From Tatumella morbirosei (GTDB lineage: Bacteria; Pseudomonadota; Gammaproteobacteria; Enterobacterales; Enterobacteriaceae): DNA of 64,000 bases. The position numbers and the translations under genes are program-made. The stretch is taken from NCBI RefSeq assembly GCF_000757425.2, contig NZ_JPKR02000004.1:248001-312000 (forward strand), in the 5' to 3' direction. Below, piece after piece: positions 44,076 to 53,476 of this stretch. The notes under the pieces are model-generated. The model did no database searches, had not been told where the DNA came from, and saw nothing but the letters and a program-made list of their open reading frames with translations. How positions within the stretch are numbered: position 1 is the first letter of the stretch; every line of letters starts with the position of its first letter.

Positions 44076-47000
44076 TACTCCGCCTCCTGTATCTGGTCGC
44101 GGCCTTCATCATCCAGCCAACTGATATTTTTCATTTTTCGCACAATGATAAATTCGTCTCTGTTCGATCCGACGGTGCCGTAATAGTTGAATCCATAACA
44201 CTGATGAACATAGCCACCAATCATATGCGTGGGTTTCGGGCTGATACGGGTCACCGAGTTATGGATGCCACCACGCATGCCGGTAACCTCCGAACCTGGA
44301 ATATTGGTTATCCGCTCCTGAGCGTGATACATCATGGTCATCCCGGCAGGTACGCGTTGACTGACTACTGCGCGGGCCGTCAGAGCGCCATTGCTGTTAA
44401 ATGCTTCTATCCAGTCGTTATCCCGAATGCCCATTTCCTGTGCATCCTGTTCGCTCATCCAGACAATCGGCCCGCCACGTGACAGCGTCAGCATTAGCAG
44501 GTTTTCGCTGTAGGTAGAGTGAATTCCCCATTTCTGATGCGGCGTCAGAAAGTTGAGTGTTTTTTCCGGATAACCGTTTGACGGAATATGGCTGAGTTGT
44601 TCAACGCTGCGGGTATTGACCGGTGGCCGGTAGCTCACCAGACTTTCACCGAAAGCCCGCATCCACGGATGATCCTGATATAACTGCTGACGGCCGGTGA
44701 GTGTTCGCCATGGGATCAGTTCATGAACATTGGTATAACAGGCGTTGTAAGACACATGCTCATCTTCCAGCCCTGACCAGGTAGGGCTGGAAATGATTTT
44801 CCGCGGTTGTGCCTGAATGTCCCGGAAACGGATCTTTTCATCCTGTTTTGGCATGGCGAGATGGGTATGGTCGCGGCCGGTGATTTTTCCCAGCGCCTGC
44901 CAGGCTTTGACGGCCACCTGGCCATTGGTTTCCGGGGCTAGTGCCAGAATCATTTCAGCGGCATCAATCGCGGTATTGAGTTGTGGCTGACCTTTCCCGG
45001 CTCCGGAATCACAACGATGGTTCAGTTGCCGCAGCAGTTCGACCTCTTTTTCGGTGTTCCAACTGATGCCTTTCCCGCCATTTCCCAGTTTTTCCAGCAG
45101 CGGACCCACAGATCCAAAACGCTCACTGAGTGCCGGATAATCCCGTTCCACCACCATAATATGCGGGGCGTTTTTACCGGGTTGCAGTGCGCATTCGCCT
45201 TTATGCCACTGTTTCACCTCATAAGGCTGTGCAAGCTCGGCTGGCGAATCATGCTGAATGGGTAATAACACCACATCACTTTCTACCCCGAGATGTCCCG
45301 GGCAAAGTGCCGAAAATGTTTTAGCAATCCCTTTATAGATATCCCAGTCGCTGCGTGACTCCCAGACCGGATCAACGGCGGCAGAGAGAGGATGAATAAA
45401 CGGATGCATGTCCGAAGTATTCATATCATCTTTCTCATACCAGGTAGCGGTCGGCAGGACAATATCGGAAAACAGGCAGGTACTGGACATCCTGAAGTCC
45501 AGGGTGACCAGCAGATCGAGTTTGCCTTCGCGGGCCTTGGTCTGCCAGTCGACTTCTTCGGGCGACATCCCGGGCACGGCCACGGTTTCGCTGCCCTGGA
45601 TACCGTGCTCAATACCCAGCAGATAGCGCAACATATATTCGTGCCCTTTGGCTGAGGAACCGAGCAGGTTGGAACGCCAGACAAACAGGTTACGCGGGTG
45701 ATTGCTGCCGCTATCAGGTTGTTCACTGGCAAAGCGTAGTTTTCCGTTTTGCAGCGCCTCCACGGTATAATCTACCGGTGAAAGCCCGGCGGTTTTGGCA
45801 TGCTGTGCAATATTCAGCGGATTGGTATTCAGTTGTGGAGAAGAGGGCAGCCATCCCATCCGTTCGGCACGGACATTAAAATCGATAAGCTGACCAGTAA
45901 ATTCATCGGGATTAGCCAGCGGCGAAAGCAATTCTTTGACGGTGAGCTTTTCATAGCGCCACTGTCCGGAATGATTATAGAAAAATGAAGTGCTGTTCAT
46001 ATGGCGTGGCGGGCGGGCCCAGTCCAGGGCAAAGGCCAGAGGTTGCCAGCCGGTCTGTGGGCGGAGTTTTTCCTGACCCACATAATGGGCCCAGCCCCCG
46101 CCGGTTTGGCCAACGCAGCCGCAGAAAATCAGCATATTCATCAAACCACGGTAGTTCATATCCATGTGATACCAGTGGTTCATTCCCGCTCCGACGATAA
46201 TCATCGAACGGCCGTGTGTTTTATGGGCGGTGTCGGCAAATTCCCTGGCGATACGGATAATCTGCTGGCGCGGAACACCACAAATCTGTTCTGCCCAGGC
46301 TGGGGTGCAGGCTTTCAGCTCATCATAACTGGCAGCCGACTGTTCATCGCCAAATCCCCGCTCTACACCATAATTGGCCAGGGTCAGATCATATACACTG
46401 ACCACCTGGCCCTGACGGCCATCGGCCAGGGTAATCTGACGAACCGGCAGGGTATGAATCAGAATGGGTGACTGCTTCACATGACGGAAATGCGGAGATT
46501 CCTGACCGCCAAAATAAGGGAAAGCTACCCCGCATAAATCATCGTAACCGTCAGCCATTGTCAGTCGCAGTTCCTGATCCTGATCGGCGGCCCGGGCTTC
46601 AAGATTCCATTTTCCCTGCTGTCCCCAGCGGAAACCCGCGGAACCGTTGGGAATAACCAGTTGCCCTTGCTGATTAAAGGCGACGGTTTTCCAGTCCGGA
46701 TTATTGGTTTCTCCCAGGTTTTCCGGCAGATCGGCGGCACGTAGTAGCCGCCCGGGCCGGTAATAGCCTTCACTGGTGTGCTCCAATAATACCAGCATTG
46801 GCATGTCGGTATAACGGCGACAGTAATTCAGGAAATAGTCACTGGGGTTCGTGATATGAAATTCTTTAAGAATCACATGGCCCATCGCCATCGCCAGTGC
46901 TGCATCGGTACCCTGTTTGGGTGCCAGCCAGTGGTCGCTAAGCTTGGCGACTTCGGCATAATCAGGGGTGATAGCTACTGTTTTGGTACCTTTGTACCGG

Positions 47001-47812
47001 ACTTCAGTAAAGAAGTGAGCATCCGGGGTGCGTGTCTGGGGCACGTTAGAACCCCAGGCAATGATATACGCTGAGTTATACCAGTCTGCTGATTCCGGTA
47101 CATCCGTCTGTTCACCCCAGGTCATCGGCGAGGCGGGGGGCAAATCACAGTACCAGTCATAAAAGCTCAGGCAGGTACCTCCCATCAACGACAGATAACG
47201 GGTACCTGCGGCATAAGAGACCATTGACATGGCCGGAATGGGGGAAAAGCCAGCAACGCGGTCCGGGCCATAATTTTTAACGGTCCAGATATTGGCTGCA
47301 GCAATCAACTGATTCAGCTCGTTCCAGTCAGATCTGACAAAGCCACCCCGGCCACGGGCCTGTTTATAGCTGGCTGATTTCGCTTCATCGTTGACGATAC
47401 TGTCCCAGGCCATCACCGGATCACTGTGCTGCTGTAATGCTTCGCGCCACAGCCGAATAAGTTGCTTACGTACCAGAGGATATTTCAGGCGGTTTGCACT
47501 ATAGATGTACCAGGAGTAGCTGGCTCCTCGTGGACAACCCCGCGGTTCATGGTTGGGTAAATCTGCGCGGGTACGCGGATAGTCTGTCTGCTGAGTTTCC
47601 CAGGTAACCAGACCGTTTTTGACATAAATTTTCCAGCTACAGGAGCCGGTACAGTTTACCCCGTGGGTTGAGCGGACGATTTTGTCATGTTGCCAGCGTT
47701 GCCGGTAACCGTCTTCCCAGTCACGGTTACTGTTCATCATCTGGCCGTGTTCCTGCGAGAAGGTGCCTTCTTTTTGCTTAAAATAGCGGAGTTTATCCAG
47801 TAATTTGCTCAT
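44075..47812 (-). CDS. narG: Respiratory nitrate reductase alpha subunit (Mo-bisMGD)
   Basis: A 1245-residue catalytic subunit, matching E. coli NarG (1247 aa). The FS0 cluster ligands His50, Cys54, Cys58 and Cys93 are at the E. coli positions (THGVNCTGSCSW, RGCPRG). The molybdenum ligand Asp lies in LSFYDWYCDLPPASP. The N-terminus (MSKLLDKLRYFKQ) keeps the vestigial twin-arginine-like NarJ-binding segment without a true Tat signal. It reduces nitrate to nitrite in the cytoplasm during anaerobic respiration. It lies 78 bp after narK. Confidence 0.97.
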   Translation of the reverse strand: MSKLLDKLRYFKQKEGTFSQEHGQMMNSNRDWEDGYRQRWQHDKIVRSTHGVNCTGSCSWKIYVKNGLVTWETQQTDYPRTRADLPNHEPRGCPRGASYSWYIYSANRLKYPLVRKQLIRLWREALQQHSDPVMAWDSIVNDEAKSASYKQARGRGGFVRSDWNELNQLIAAANIWTVKNYGPDRVAGFSPIPAMSMVSYAAGTRYLSLMGGTCLSFYDWYCDLPPASPMTWGEQTDVPESADWYNSAYIIAWGSNVPQTRTPDAHFFTEVRYKGTKTVAITPDYAEVAKLSDHWLAPKQGTDAALAMAMGHVILKEFHITNPSDYFLNYCRRYTDMPMLVLLEHTSEGYYRPGRLLRAADLPENLGETNNPDWKTVAFNQQGQLVIPNGSAGFRWGQQGKWNLEARAADQDQELRLTMADGYDDLCGVAFPYFGGQESPHFRHVKQSPILIHTLPVRQITLADGRQGQVVSVYDLTLANYGVERGFGDEQSAASYDELKACTPAWAEQICGVPRQQIIRIAREFADTAHKTHGRSMIIVGAGMNHWYHMDMNYRGLMNMLIFCGCVGQTGGGWAHYVGQEKLRPQTGWQPLAFALDWARPPRHMNSTSFFYNHSGQWRYEKLTVKELLSPLANPDEFTGQLIDFNVRAERMGWLPSSPQLNTNPLNIAQHAKTAGLSPVDYTVEALQNGKLRFASEQPDSGSNHPRNLFVWRSNLLGSSAKGHEYMLRYLLGIEHGIQGSETVAVPGMSPEEVDWQTKAREGKLDLLVTLDFRMSSTCLFSDIVLPTATWYEKDDMNTSDMHPFIHPLSAAVDPVWESRSDWDIYKGIAKTFSALCPGHLGVESDVVLLPIQHDSPAELAQPYEVKQWHKGECALQPGKNAPHIMVVERDYPALSERFGSVGPLLEKLGNGGKGISWNTEKEVELLRQLNHRCDSGAGKGQPQLNTAIDAAEMILALAPETNGQVAVKAWQALGKITGRDHTHLAMPKQDEKIRFRDIQAQPRKIISSPTWSGLEDEHVSYNACYTNVHELIPWRTLTGRQQLYQDHPWMRAFGESLVSYRPPVNTRSVEQLSHIPSNGYPEKTLNFLTPHQKWGIHSTYSENLLMLTLSRGGPIVWMSEQDAQEMGIRDNDWIEAFNSNGALTARAVVSQRVPAGMTMMYHAQERITNIPGSEVTGMRGGIHNSVTRISPKPTHMIGGYVHQCYGFNYYGTVGSNRDEFIIVRKMKNISWLDDEGRDQIQEAE

Positions 47813-47869
47813 ATTGCTCTCTCTACAAAACCTGATTTATCGCTGTTGTTCTGTCAGACGCTGCTTATT

Positions 47870-47890
47870 CTCAACCTGTAAAGGGTTGAG
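47870..47890. repeat. Hairpin between narK and narG
   Basis: CTCAACC (47870-47876) and GGTTGAG (47884-47890) form a 7-bp stem with a 7-nt loop just after the narK stop on the minus strand. Without a T-tract it may stabilise or process the narK mRNA rather than terminate it. Confidence 0.4.
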
Positions 47891-49279
47891 TCATTGGCGG
47901 GCTGATTTTTTTCGGCCGTAGACCAGCCCTGTTATCAGTAAACAGACGATGTAAAAGATCAGGAAAAGTTTCATTGCACCCACGGGGGAGCCGGTGAGTG
48001 CCAGTGAAGTGCCGAAGGCTTTCGGGATAAAAAATCCACCAAAGGCTCCGATAGCGGAAATAAATCCGAGAGCTGAGGCAGTTTCGGTGACCGCTATCTG
48101 GCCAGCTTCGGCTTCGCTGGCACCGTCGGCCAGAGATTTGCTGATAGTCAGGCGGCGGAAAATCACCGCGATCATCTGGAAAGTCGAACCGCTACCCAGA
48201 CCGGCAGTCAGGAATAAGCCCATAAATACGCAGTAGAACGCATTAAAATTACCTGAGCCTGCAGTGCCGTCCGGCAGAGTGATAAACAGTAATCCGCAGA
48301 AAATAACCATGAACAGGTAGTTGATGAATGTCACACGAACGCCACCAAATTTATCCGAGATAATCCCGCCGCAGGAACGGGCCAGAGCGCCGATAAATGG
48401 ACCAAAAAAAGCCAGTTTCAGGATATCAACTCCCGGGAACTGGGTTTTAGCCAGCATCGCAAAACCGGCAGAAAAGCCGATAAATGAACCGAAAGTAGTA
48501 AGATACAGCAGGCTGAGCAACCACATATGGCCGCGTTTAAGTACCGGCAACTGCTGAGCTACCGACATACGTGTCCCGGGAACATCGTTCATTCCAAACC
48601 ACGCGGCGAAAGTGGCGATTAACAACAGCGGCACCCAAATCCAGGCGGCGTTCGACAGCCAGAAAACCGAACCATCCGGCAGCAAAGTGCCCTGGCCTGC
48701 CATCTGGCCAAACAGCGGCACTACCAGAACCATCGGGGCCGCCAGTTGCATCACGCTGACTCCCAGATTCCCCAGGCCCCCGTTGATTCCTAACGCGCTG
48801 CCCTGGCGGGCTTTGGGAAAGAAAAAACTAATATTCCCCATGCTGGAAGCAAAATTGGCCCCGGCAAAACCACACAGCAGAGAAATAATAATAAAGGTGT
48901 TGTATCCGGTGGTGGGATCCTGAACGGCAATACCTAACCACAGGCAAGGAATAATCAGTATTACAGTGGAAATAGCTGTCCACTTACGACCACCTATTAA
49001 TGGCACCATAAACGAGTAAGGTACCCGCAGAATAGCGCCCGACAGAGCCGGTAATGCCGTGAGCATAAATAATTGATCGGTAGTAAAATTAAATCCGGCT
49101 TTATTCAGATTAATCGACACCGCGCTGAATAACATCCAGACGCAAAATGACAGCAATAACGCAAATACCGAAATCCACAGATTACGTTGTGCTATCTTTT
49201 TTCCGGAATTTTCCCAGAATTGCTGATTTTCCGGTTCCCATTGTTTCAGAAGCCCGGAACGATGATTGTTTAACGACAT
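47891..49279 (-). CDS. narK: Nitrate/nitrite transporter
   Basis: A 462-residue, 12-helix MFS protein (E. coli NarK 463 aa). The two nitrate signature motifs are present: NGGLGNLGVSVMQLAAP in helix 5 and GAFGGFFIPKAFG in helix 11. The N-terminal WEPENQQFWENSGKKIAQRNLW matches NarK/NarU. It exchanges nitrate for nitrite or takes up nitrate with protons. It is the first gene of the narKGHJI run; a Fur-box core and a TACC-N7-GGTA palindrome lie upstream. Confidence 0.95.
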   Translation of the reverse strand: MSLNNHRSGLLKQWEPENQQFWENSGKKIAQRNLWISVFALLLSFCVWMLFSAVSINLNKAGFNFTTDQLFMLTALPALSGAILRVPYSFMVPLIGGRKWTAISTVILIIPCLWLGIAVQDPTTGYNTFIIISLLCGFAGANFASSMGNISFFFPKARQGSALGINGGLGNLGVSVMQLAAPMVLVVPLFGQMAGQGTLLPDGSVFWLSNAAWIWVPLLLIATFAAWFGMNDVPGTRMSVAQQLPVLKRGHMWLLSLLYLTTFGSFIGFSAGFAMLAKTQFPGVDILKLAFFGPFIGALARSCGGIISDKFGGVRVTFINYLFMVIFCGLLFITLPDGTAGSGNFNAFYCVFMGLFLTAGLGSGSTFQMIAVIFRRLTISKSLADGASEAEAGQIAVTETASALGFISAIGAFGGFFIPKAFGTSLALTGSPVGAMKLFLIFYIVCLLITGLVYGRKKSARQ

Positions 49280-49308
49280 GGCCTGGTCCAGTGTTGTAGG
49301 TGGATAAC

Positions 49309-49327
49309 ATTACCTGCATCAGGTAAT
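49309..49327. promoter_or_regulatory. ATTACCTG inverted repeat upstream of narK
   Basis: ATTACCTG (49309-49316) and CAGGTAAT (49320-49327) are perfect arms 30-48 bp before the narK start. The core reads TACC-N7-GGTA, one base shorter than the NarL/NarP 7-2-7 site (TACC-N8-GGTA). A similar N7 site lies before nirB. Confidence 0.45.
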
Positions 49328-49362
49328 AAGAATTTTAAAGGTGGTAAATTTCGGCAGTAATA

Positions 49363-49375
49363 AATGATTATCATT
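49363..49375 (-). promoter_or_regulatory. Fur-box core upstream of narK
   Basis: On the minus strand the 13 bases read AATGATAATCATT, identical to the centre of the Fur consensus; the flanks match less well (about 14 of 19 overall by eye). It lies 84-96 bp before narK. The whole spacer 49280-49684 has no gene. Confidence 0.5.
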
Positions 49376-49684
49376 TTTAACTGCGGGTATATTTTTAATT
49401 ATCAGTTACCAGTGAGTTAATTTTACCCTGAGTGACAGGGGGGACTGATTGATCCCGGACAGTATTTCGACGGGCACTATCAGTGAATAACTCTGTTTAT
49501 TTGCTGCCTTATTATTTTTCTATTGTTCTCAGGCACCGGATAATTCCCGGGGAATACCGCGGCGGGTGGGAAATTCGCCAGCCCCGGCGATCAGCCGCCT
49601 TAACAGACTGTCGCTAAAGCAGGCTGAACCCCGGTTTTTCTGTCAGACAGATAAGCCATCATGATTGCCGTGCAATGTTACCGG

Positions 49685-50053
49685 TTAGCTTTCAGAAGGC
49701 GGATTATCGCACTGCGCAATGATTCCGGTTGCCTGCAACTGAACTCTGCCATCGACCACCCGCACCGGGTAAGCCGCCACTGAAAATTTTCCCTCTTCCA
49801 GACACCAGCCATCCCGCAGGCGGAAATGCTGTTTTTTCAGCGGGCTGGCGACCCACAATTCACCGTTATGCTCAGCAATAATGCCGCGGCTAAGAACGCT
49901 GGCCTGAAAGAACGGGTCAATATTACTAATGGCAAATAGTGACAGCGCTTTCGCAGGGCGAAACACCGCAATTTGCTGATTCTCCAGCAGAGCACAGACA
50001 CCGGTGGCGGGCAGAATATCTTCAGCCAGGCAAATATCGGTCCATTGGCTCAT
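49685..50053 (-). CDS. nirD: NADH-dependent nitrite reductase small subunit
   Basis: A 122-residue Rieske-fold protein, slightly longer than E. coli NirD (108 aa) at the C-terminus. MSQWTDICLAEDILPATGVCALL, AISNIDPFFQASVLSRG and AEHNGELWVASPLKKQHFRLRDG match closely. It lacks the Cys/His pairs of true Rieske clusters, as known for NirD. It is the partner of NirB and overlaps its stop codon by ATGA. Confidence 0.95.
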   Translation of the reverse strand: MSQWTDICLAEDILPATGVCALLENQQIAVFRPAKALSLFAISNIDPFFQASVLSRGIIAEHNGELWVASPLKKQHFRLRDGWCLEEGKFSVAAYPVRVVDGRVQLQATGIIAQCDNPPSES

Positions 50054-52593
50054 GACGGGTCCTCCTCATACACTTGCGGAATACGTTCTGTGGGGGTGGC
50101 CGGACGATGCTGGTGGCCTTCCGGGACCATCTGTATCAGTGGGTCACGTTCGCAGCTGTTGATGAAATGCCGGAAACGCAGTTGCATCTCCGGTTGCCGG
50201 ACTGTTTGCTGCCATTCACACTGGTATTGCTGACGGAGCAACTGCAACTCATCCTCTGACTGCTGTGCAATTTCCAGCTGATCATCAATGATGACCCGTT
50301 TCAGGTAATCAATACCGCCTTGCATATTGTCCAGCCACACCGAGGTTCGCTGTAATTTATCGGCAGTGCGCAGATAAAACATCATAAAACGGTCGATATA
50401 ACGGATCAGCGTCTGCTGGTCGAGATCAGCCGCCAGTAGATCCGCGTGCCGGGGTTTCATTCCGCCGTTACCACACACATACAGGTTCCAGCCTTTTTCG
50501 CTGGCAATCACGCCAATATCCTTGCTCTGTGCTTCGGCACATTCACGGGTGCATCCTGAAACACCGAATTTCATTTTATGTGGGGTACGGATCCCTTTAT
50601 ACCGGTTCTCCAGCAATACCCCCAGACTGGTGCTGTCGCCGACACCGTAGCGACACCAGCGGCTTCCGACACAGGTTTTTGCCATACGCAGCGCCTTGGC
50701 ATAGGCATGTCCGGTTTCAAAACCGGCTTCAGCCAACCTGTTCCAGATGGCAGGTAAGTCATCCTTTTGAACCCCGAACAGGGCTATCCGTTGAGAACCG
50801 GTGATTTTGCTGTACAAACTATATTCAGCGGCAATATCTCCCAGCACCCGCAGTTGTTGCGGCGTAATTTCTCCGCCGGCGGTGCGTGGGATCACTGAAT
50901 AGCTGCCATCTTTCTGGATATTGGCGAGGAAATTGTCATTTGAATCCTGCAGCGGGACCAGCGCTGGCTGCAGAATATATTCGTTCCAGGCAGATGCCAG
51001 CAGGCTGGCCGCTGCGGGTTTACAAATTTCGCAGCCGTAACCTTGTCCGTATTTCTCCAGTAATACGGAAAAAGTTTTTATCTGCCCGACACGGATCAGG
51101 TGAAACAGCTCCTGGCGTGAGTAGGGGAAGTGTTCACAAAGATGGTTATTGATTTCTATTCCCTGGCGCGCCAGCTCACTGTTAAGTACCTGAGTCACCA
51201 AAGGCAGGCATCCTCCGCAGCCGGTTCCGGCATGAGTGGCGGCCTTGAGTGCTGCAACGGTGTGGCATCCTTGCTGAATGGCGTTAATTAACGCCCCTTT
51301 AGTGACATCAAAGCAGGAACATATCTGAGCGCTGTCGGGTAATTTATCGACCCCCATCACCGGTGCCGCATTTCCGGCTGTAACCGGCAGAATCAGTTGT
51401 TCGGGATTATCCGGCAAGTCGATATTGTTGAGCATCAGTTGCAGCAAATCACCGTAACTGCTGGTATCTCCCACCAGAACGGCGCCGAGCAGGCGACAGG
51501 GGGACTGGCTGACAATCAGGCGTTTGTAGACTTCTTTGCTCTCGTCCAGATAAACAAAACTCTGGCAACCCGGGGTGCGTCCATGAGCATCGCCAATGCC
51601 GCCCACATCGACACCCAATAGCTTTAATTTGGCGCTCAGATCCGCTCCATTGAAGCTTTCTGACTGGCCTGACAGTTGTGCGGCGGTGACCCGTGCCATC
51701 CGGTAGCCCGGGGCAACCAACCCGTAAATGTGCTGGTTCCAGCTGGCACATTCCCCGATGGCATAAATATCCGGATCGCTGGTCTGACAGTGATCGTTAA
51801 TCACTATGCCACCTCTGTCGGCAACCTCAAGTCCGCACTGACGGGCGAGCGCATCCTGCGGCCGGATTCCGGTTGAGAATACGATAAAATCGGTTTCCAA
51901 CTGAGAACCGTCGGCAAAGCAGAGTGTTTTGCGGGCTTGCTGGCCTTGCTGAATAATCTGCCGGGTATTTTTTCCGGTATGTACCCTGACCCCCAGGCGT
52001 TCGATTTTTTTTCGTAGCAGTTCGCCACCCTGGCGGTCGAGTTGCTCTGCCATCAGGACATCGGCAAATTCAACGACATGAGTCTCTATTCCGAGACTTT
52101 TCAGCGCGCCTGCCGCTTCCAGCCCCAGCAGTCCGCCACCGATAACGACTCCGCGTTTGCTGCGTAATGCACAGGTCTCAATAGCATTTAAATCGCCAAT
52201 CGTCCGGTAAACAAAGCAATCCGCAGTATCACTACCCTCAATGGGGGGGACCCATGGCCGGGAACCGGTGGCGATCACCAGTTTGTCATAAGTCACAATG
52301 CGCCCGTGCCCGGAGCTGATCTGTTTCCGCTGACGGTCGATATTTACAGCCCGTTCCCCGGTAAAGACCCGCACCTGATGTTTTTCGTAGAAGCCTTCCC
52401 GCACCAGAGATAAATCCTCAGCGGTATGATGTGAGAAATAAGAGGAGAGATGGACGCGGTCATAGGCAACCCGGGGCTCTTCACAGAACACCGTAATCTC
52501 CAGGGTGTCGGCGGGCTGTTTATCGATCAGTTCCTCAATCAGCCGATGTCCCACCATGCCGTTGCCGATTACACACAGTCTGATATTACTCAT
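50050..52593 (-). CDS. nirB: NADH-dependent nitrite reductase large subunit (siroheme)
   Basis: An 847-residue enzyme, the same length as E. coli NirB. In order it has an FAD/NADH-binding oxidoreductase domain (VIGNGMVGHRLIEEL at the start), a BFD-like [2Fe-2S] domain (ICSCFDVTKGALINAI, GTGCGGC) and a nitrite/sulfite reductase part. In that part the [4Fe-4S]-siroheme cysteines lie in CVGSRWCRYG and GVSGCTRECAEA. It reduces nitrite to ammonium in the cytoplasm with NADH. The start at 52593 is chosen because GAGG lies 5 nt upstream. The longer frame is untranslated leader containing an FNR site. Confidence 0.96.
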   Translation of the reverse strand: MSNIRLCVIGNGMVGHRLIEELIDKQPADTLEITVFCEEPRVAYDRVHLSSYFSHHTAEDLSLVREGFYEKHQVRVFTGERAVNIDRQRKQISSGHGRIVTYDKLVIATGSRPWVPPIEGSDTADCFVYRTIGDLNAIETCALRSKRGVVIGGGLLGLEAAGALKSLGIETHVVEFADVLMAEQLDRQGGELLRKKIERLGVRVHTGKNTRQIIQQGQQARKTLCFADGSQLETDFIVFSTGIRPQDALARQCGLEVADRGGIVINDHCQTSDPDIYAIGECASWNQHIYGLVAPGYRMARVTAAQLSGQSESFNGADLSAKLKLLGVDVGGIGDAHGRTPGCQSFVYLDESKEVYKRLIVSQSPCRLLGAVLVGDTSSYGDLLQLMLNNIDLPDNPEQLILPVTAGNAAPVMGVDKLPDSAQICSCFDVTKGALINAIQQGCHTVAALKAATHAGTGCGGCLPLVTQVLNSELARQGIEINNHLCEHFPYSRQELFHLIRVGQIKTFSVLLEKYGQGYGCEICKPAAASLLASAWNEYILQPALVPLQDSNDNFLANIQKDGSYSVIPRTAGGEITPQQLRVLGDIAAEYSLYSKITGSQRIALFGVQKDDLPAIWNRLAEAGFETGHAYAKALRMAKTCVGSRWCRYGVGDSTSLGVLLENRYKGIRTPHKMKFGVSGCTRECAEAQSKDIGVIASEKGWNLYVCGNGGMKPRHADLLAADLDQQTLIRYIDRFMMFYLRTADKLQRTSVWLDNMQGGIDYLKRVIIDDQLEIAQQSEDELQLLRQQYQCEWQQTVRQPEMQLRFRHFINSCERDPLIQMVPEGHQHRPATPTERIPQVYEEDPS

Positions 52594-52650
52594 TATGGCC
52601 TCATCATCATCAGGGAGTATTGACTCTACGACAAGGCAGGGTGGGACATA

Positions 52651-52664
52651 TTGATGCACATCAA
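52651..52664. promoter_or_regulatory. FNR site of nirB
   Basis: TTGATGCACATCAA is a perfect match to the FNR consensus TTGAT-N4-ATCAA. It is centred 65 bp upstream of the nirB start. If it acts at -41.5, transcription starts near 52616. This explains anaerobic induction of nirBD. Confidence 0.9.
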
Positions 52665-52691
52665 ATGCATCTTTTGTTGTTCAGAAGACAA

Positions 52692-52706
52692 TACCCCGGT
52701 TGGGTA
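52692..52706. promoter_or_regulatory. TACC-N7-GGTA palindrome upstream of the nirB FNR site
   Basis: TACCCCGGTTGGGTA has two inverted TACC heptamer-like halves, as expected for NarL/NarP, but the spacing is one base shorter than the canonical 7-2-7 arrangement. Its centre lies about 41 bp upstream of the FNR centre. The spacer 52594-52908 has no gene. Confidence 0.4.
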
Positions 52707-52908
52707 CAAGGCAAACACTGCGGCAATTCCCCCCAAAAAATCAGGAGAATGCGCTGGCTGAATCCTGCACAGAAAAATTGCGCGAAAACAGTCTGTTTAT
52801 GGCTGTTATTACCCAAAGTGGTAAGAGAATTCTGTATTATCCGGAGTTGCCTTGTCAGGGTGAATATTGGCTGCTAGGGTTGATTCACAAGCAAAAACAA
52901 GGAAAACC

Positions 52909-53332
52909 ATGATGAAAAAGACATTAACTGCTGTAGCAATTTCTATGACTTTCTTCACAGCTCACGTATTTGCAGAAACTACCAGCCAGCAACTGCAGGA
53001 ACAGACGCAGCATCTGAAAAATTCAGCGTCTGAAACCTCGGAGAAAGCCAAAGACCGGACTTCCGAAGCGGCCACTGAAGCCCAACACCGTTTGCAGGAA
53101 AAAAACTCAGCAAGCTGTGAATAAGCTGAAAGGCGATAACAGTAAAAGTACTTCTCTGAAAGAAAAATCTCAGGAAACCTGGAATAAGACCAAAGAAGGT
53201 ACTCAAAAAGGCTGGAACAAAACCAAAGAGACCACGCATTCGGCAGTCAACAGCACCGAAGAAGGCGCAACTAAAGCGTGGAATAAAACCAAGGATGCTG
53301 CTGCAAGCGCGAAAAAATCGATTACCGATTAA
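52909..53332 (+). pseudogene. Secreted amphipathic repeat protein (LEA-like), frameshifted in an A7 tract
   Basis: The first frame gives a signal peptide (MMKKTLTAVAISMTFFTAHVFA) and then a hydrophilic helix (ETTSQQLQEQTQHLKNSASETSEKAKD...). It stops at 53124 after A7 (53099-53105). With one A fewer the frame reads EKTQQAVNKLKGDNSK and continues to 53332 as one protein of about 140 residues. The second half has three WNKTK repeats with 10-16 residue spacing, like late-embryogenesis-abundant or apolipoprotein-type amphipathic helices. A periplasmic stress protein is a guess. AAGGA precedes the start; a strong terminator follows. Confidence 0.75.
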
Positions 53333-53373
53333 TCAGCGCGAGTCCGGGCCCACGGGTCCGTTCAGCGATTTGC

Positions 53374-53403
53374 AAAAACCCCGGCCAGAGTGCCGGGGTT
53401 TTT
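53374..53403. terminator. Bidirectional intrinsic terminator
   Basis: AAAAACCCCGGC (53374-53385) and GCCGGGGTTTTT (53392-53403) form a perfect stem with a 6-nt loop, an A-tract on one side and a T-tract on the other. It serves the small secreted-protein gene and the convergent trehalase gene. Confidence 0.93.
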
Positions 53404-53476
53404 GTCTGTAACACCGCTGTAATCTGGAGCCCGCAGGTTTTCCTCAATACATGAACTCGCCCACAGGCGGCAGAGA

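Noticed and set aside
49450-49463. FNR site upstream of narK
   Set aside because: Only the TTGAT half is present; the second half reads GACAG instead of ATCAA.
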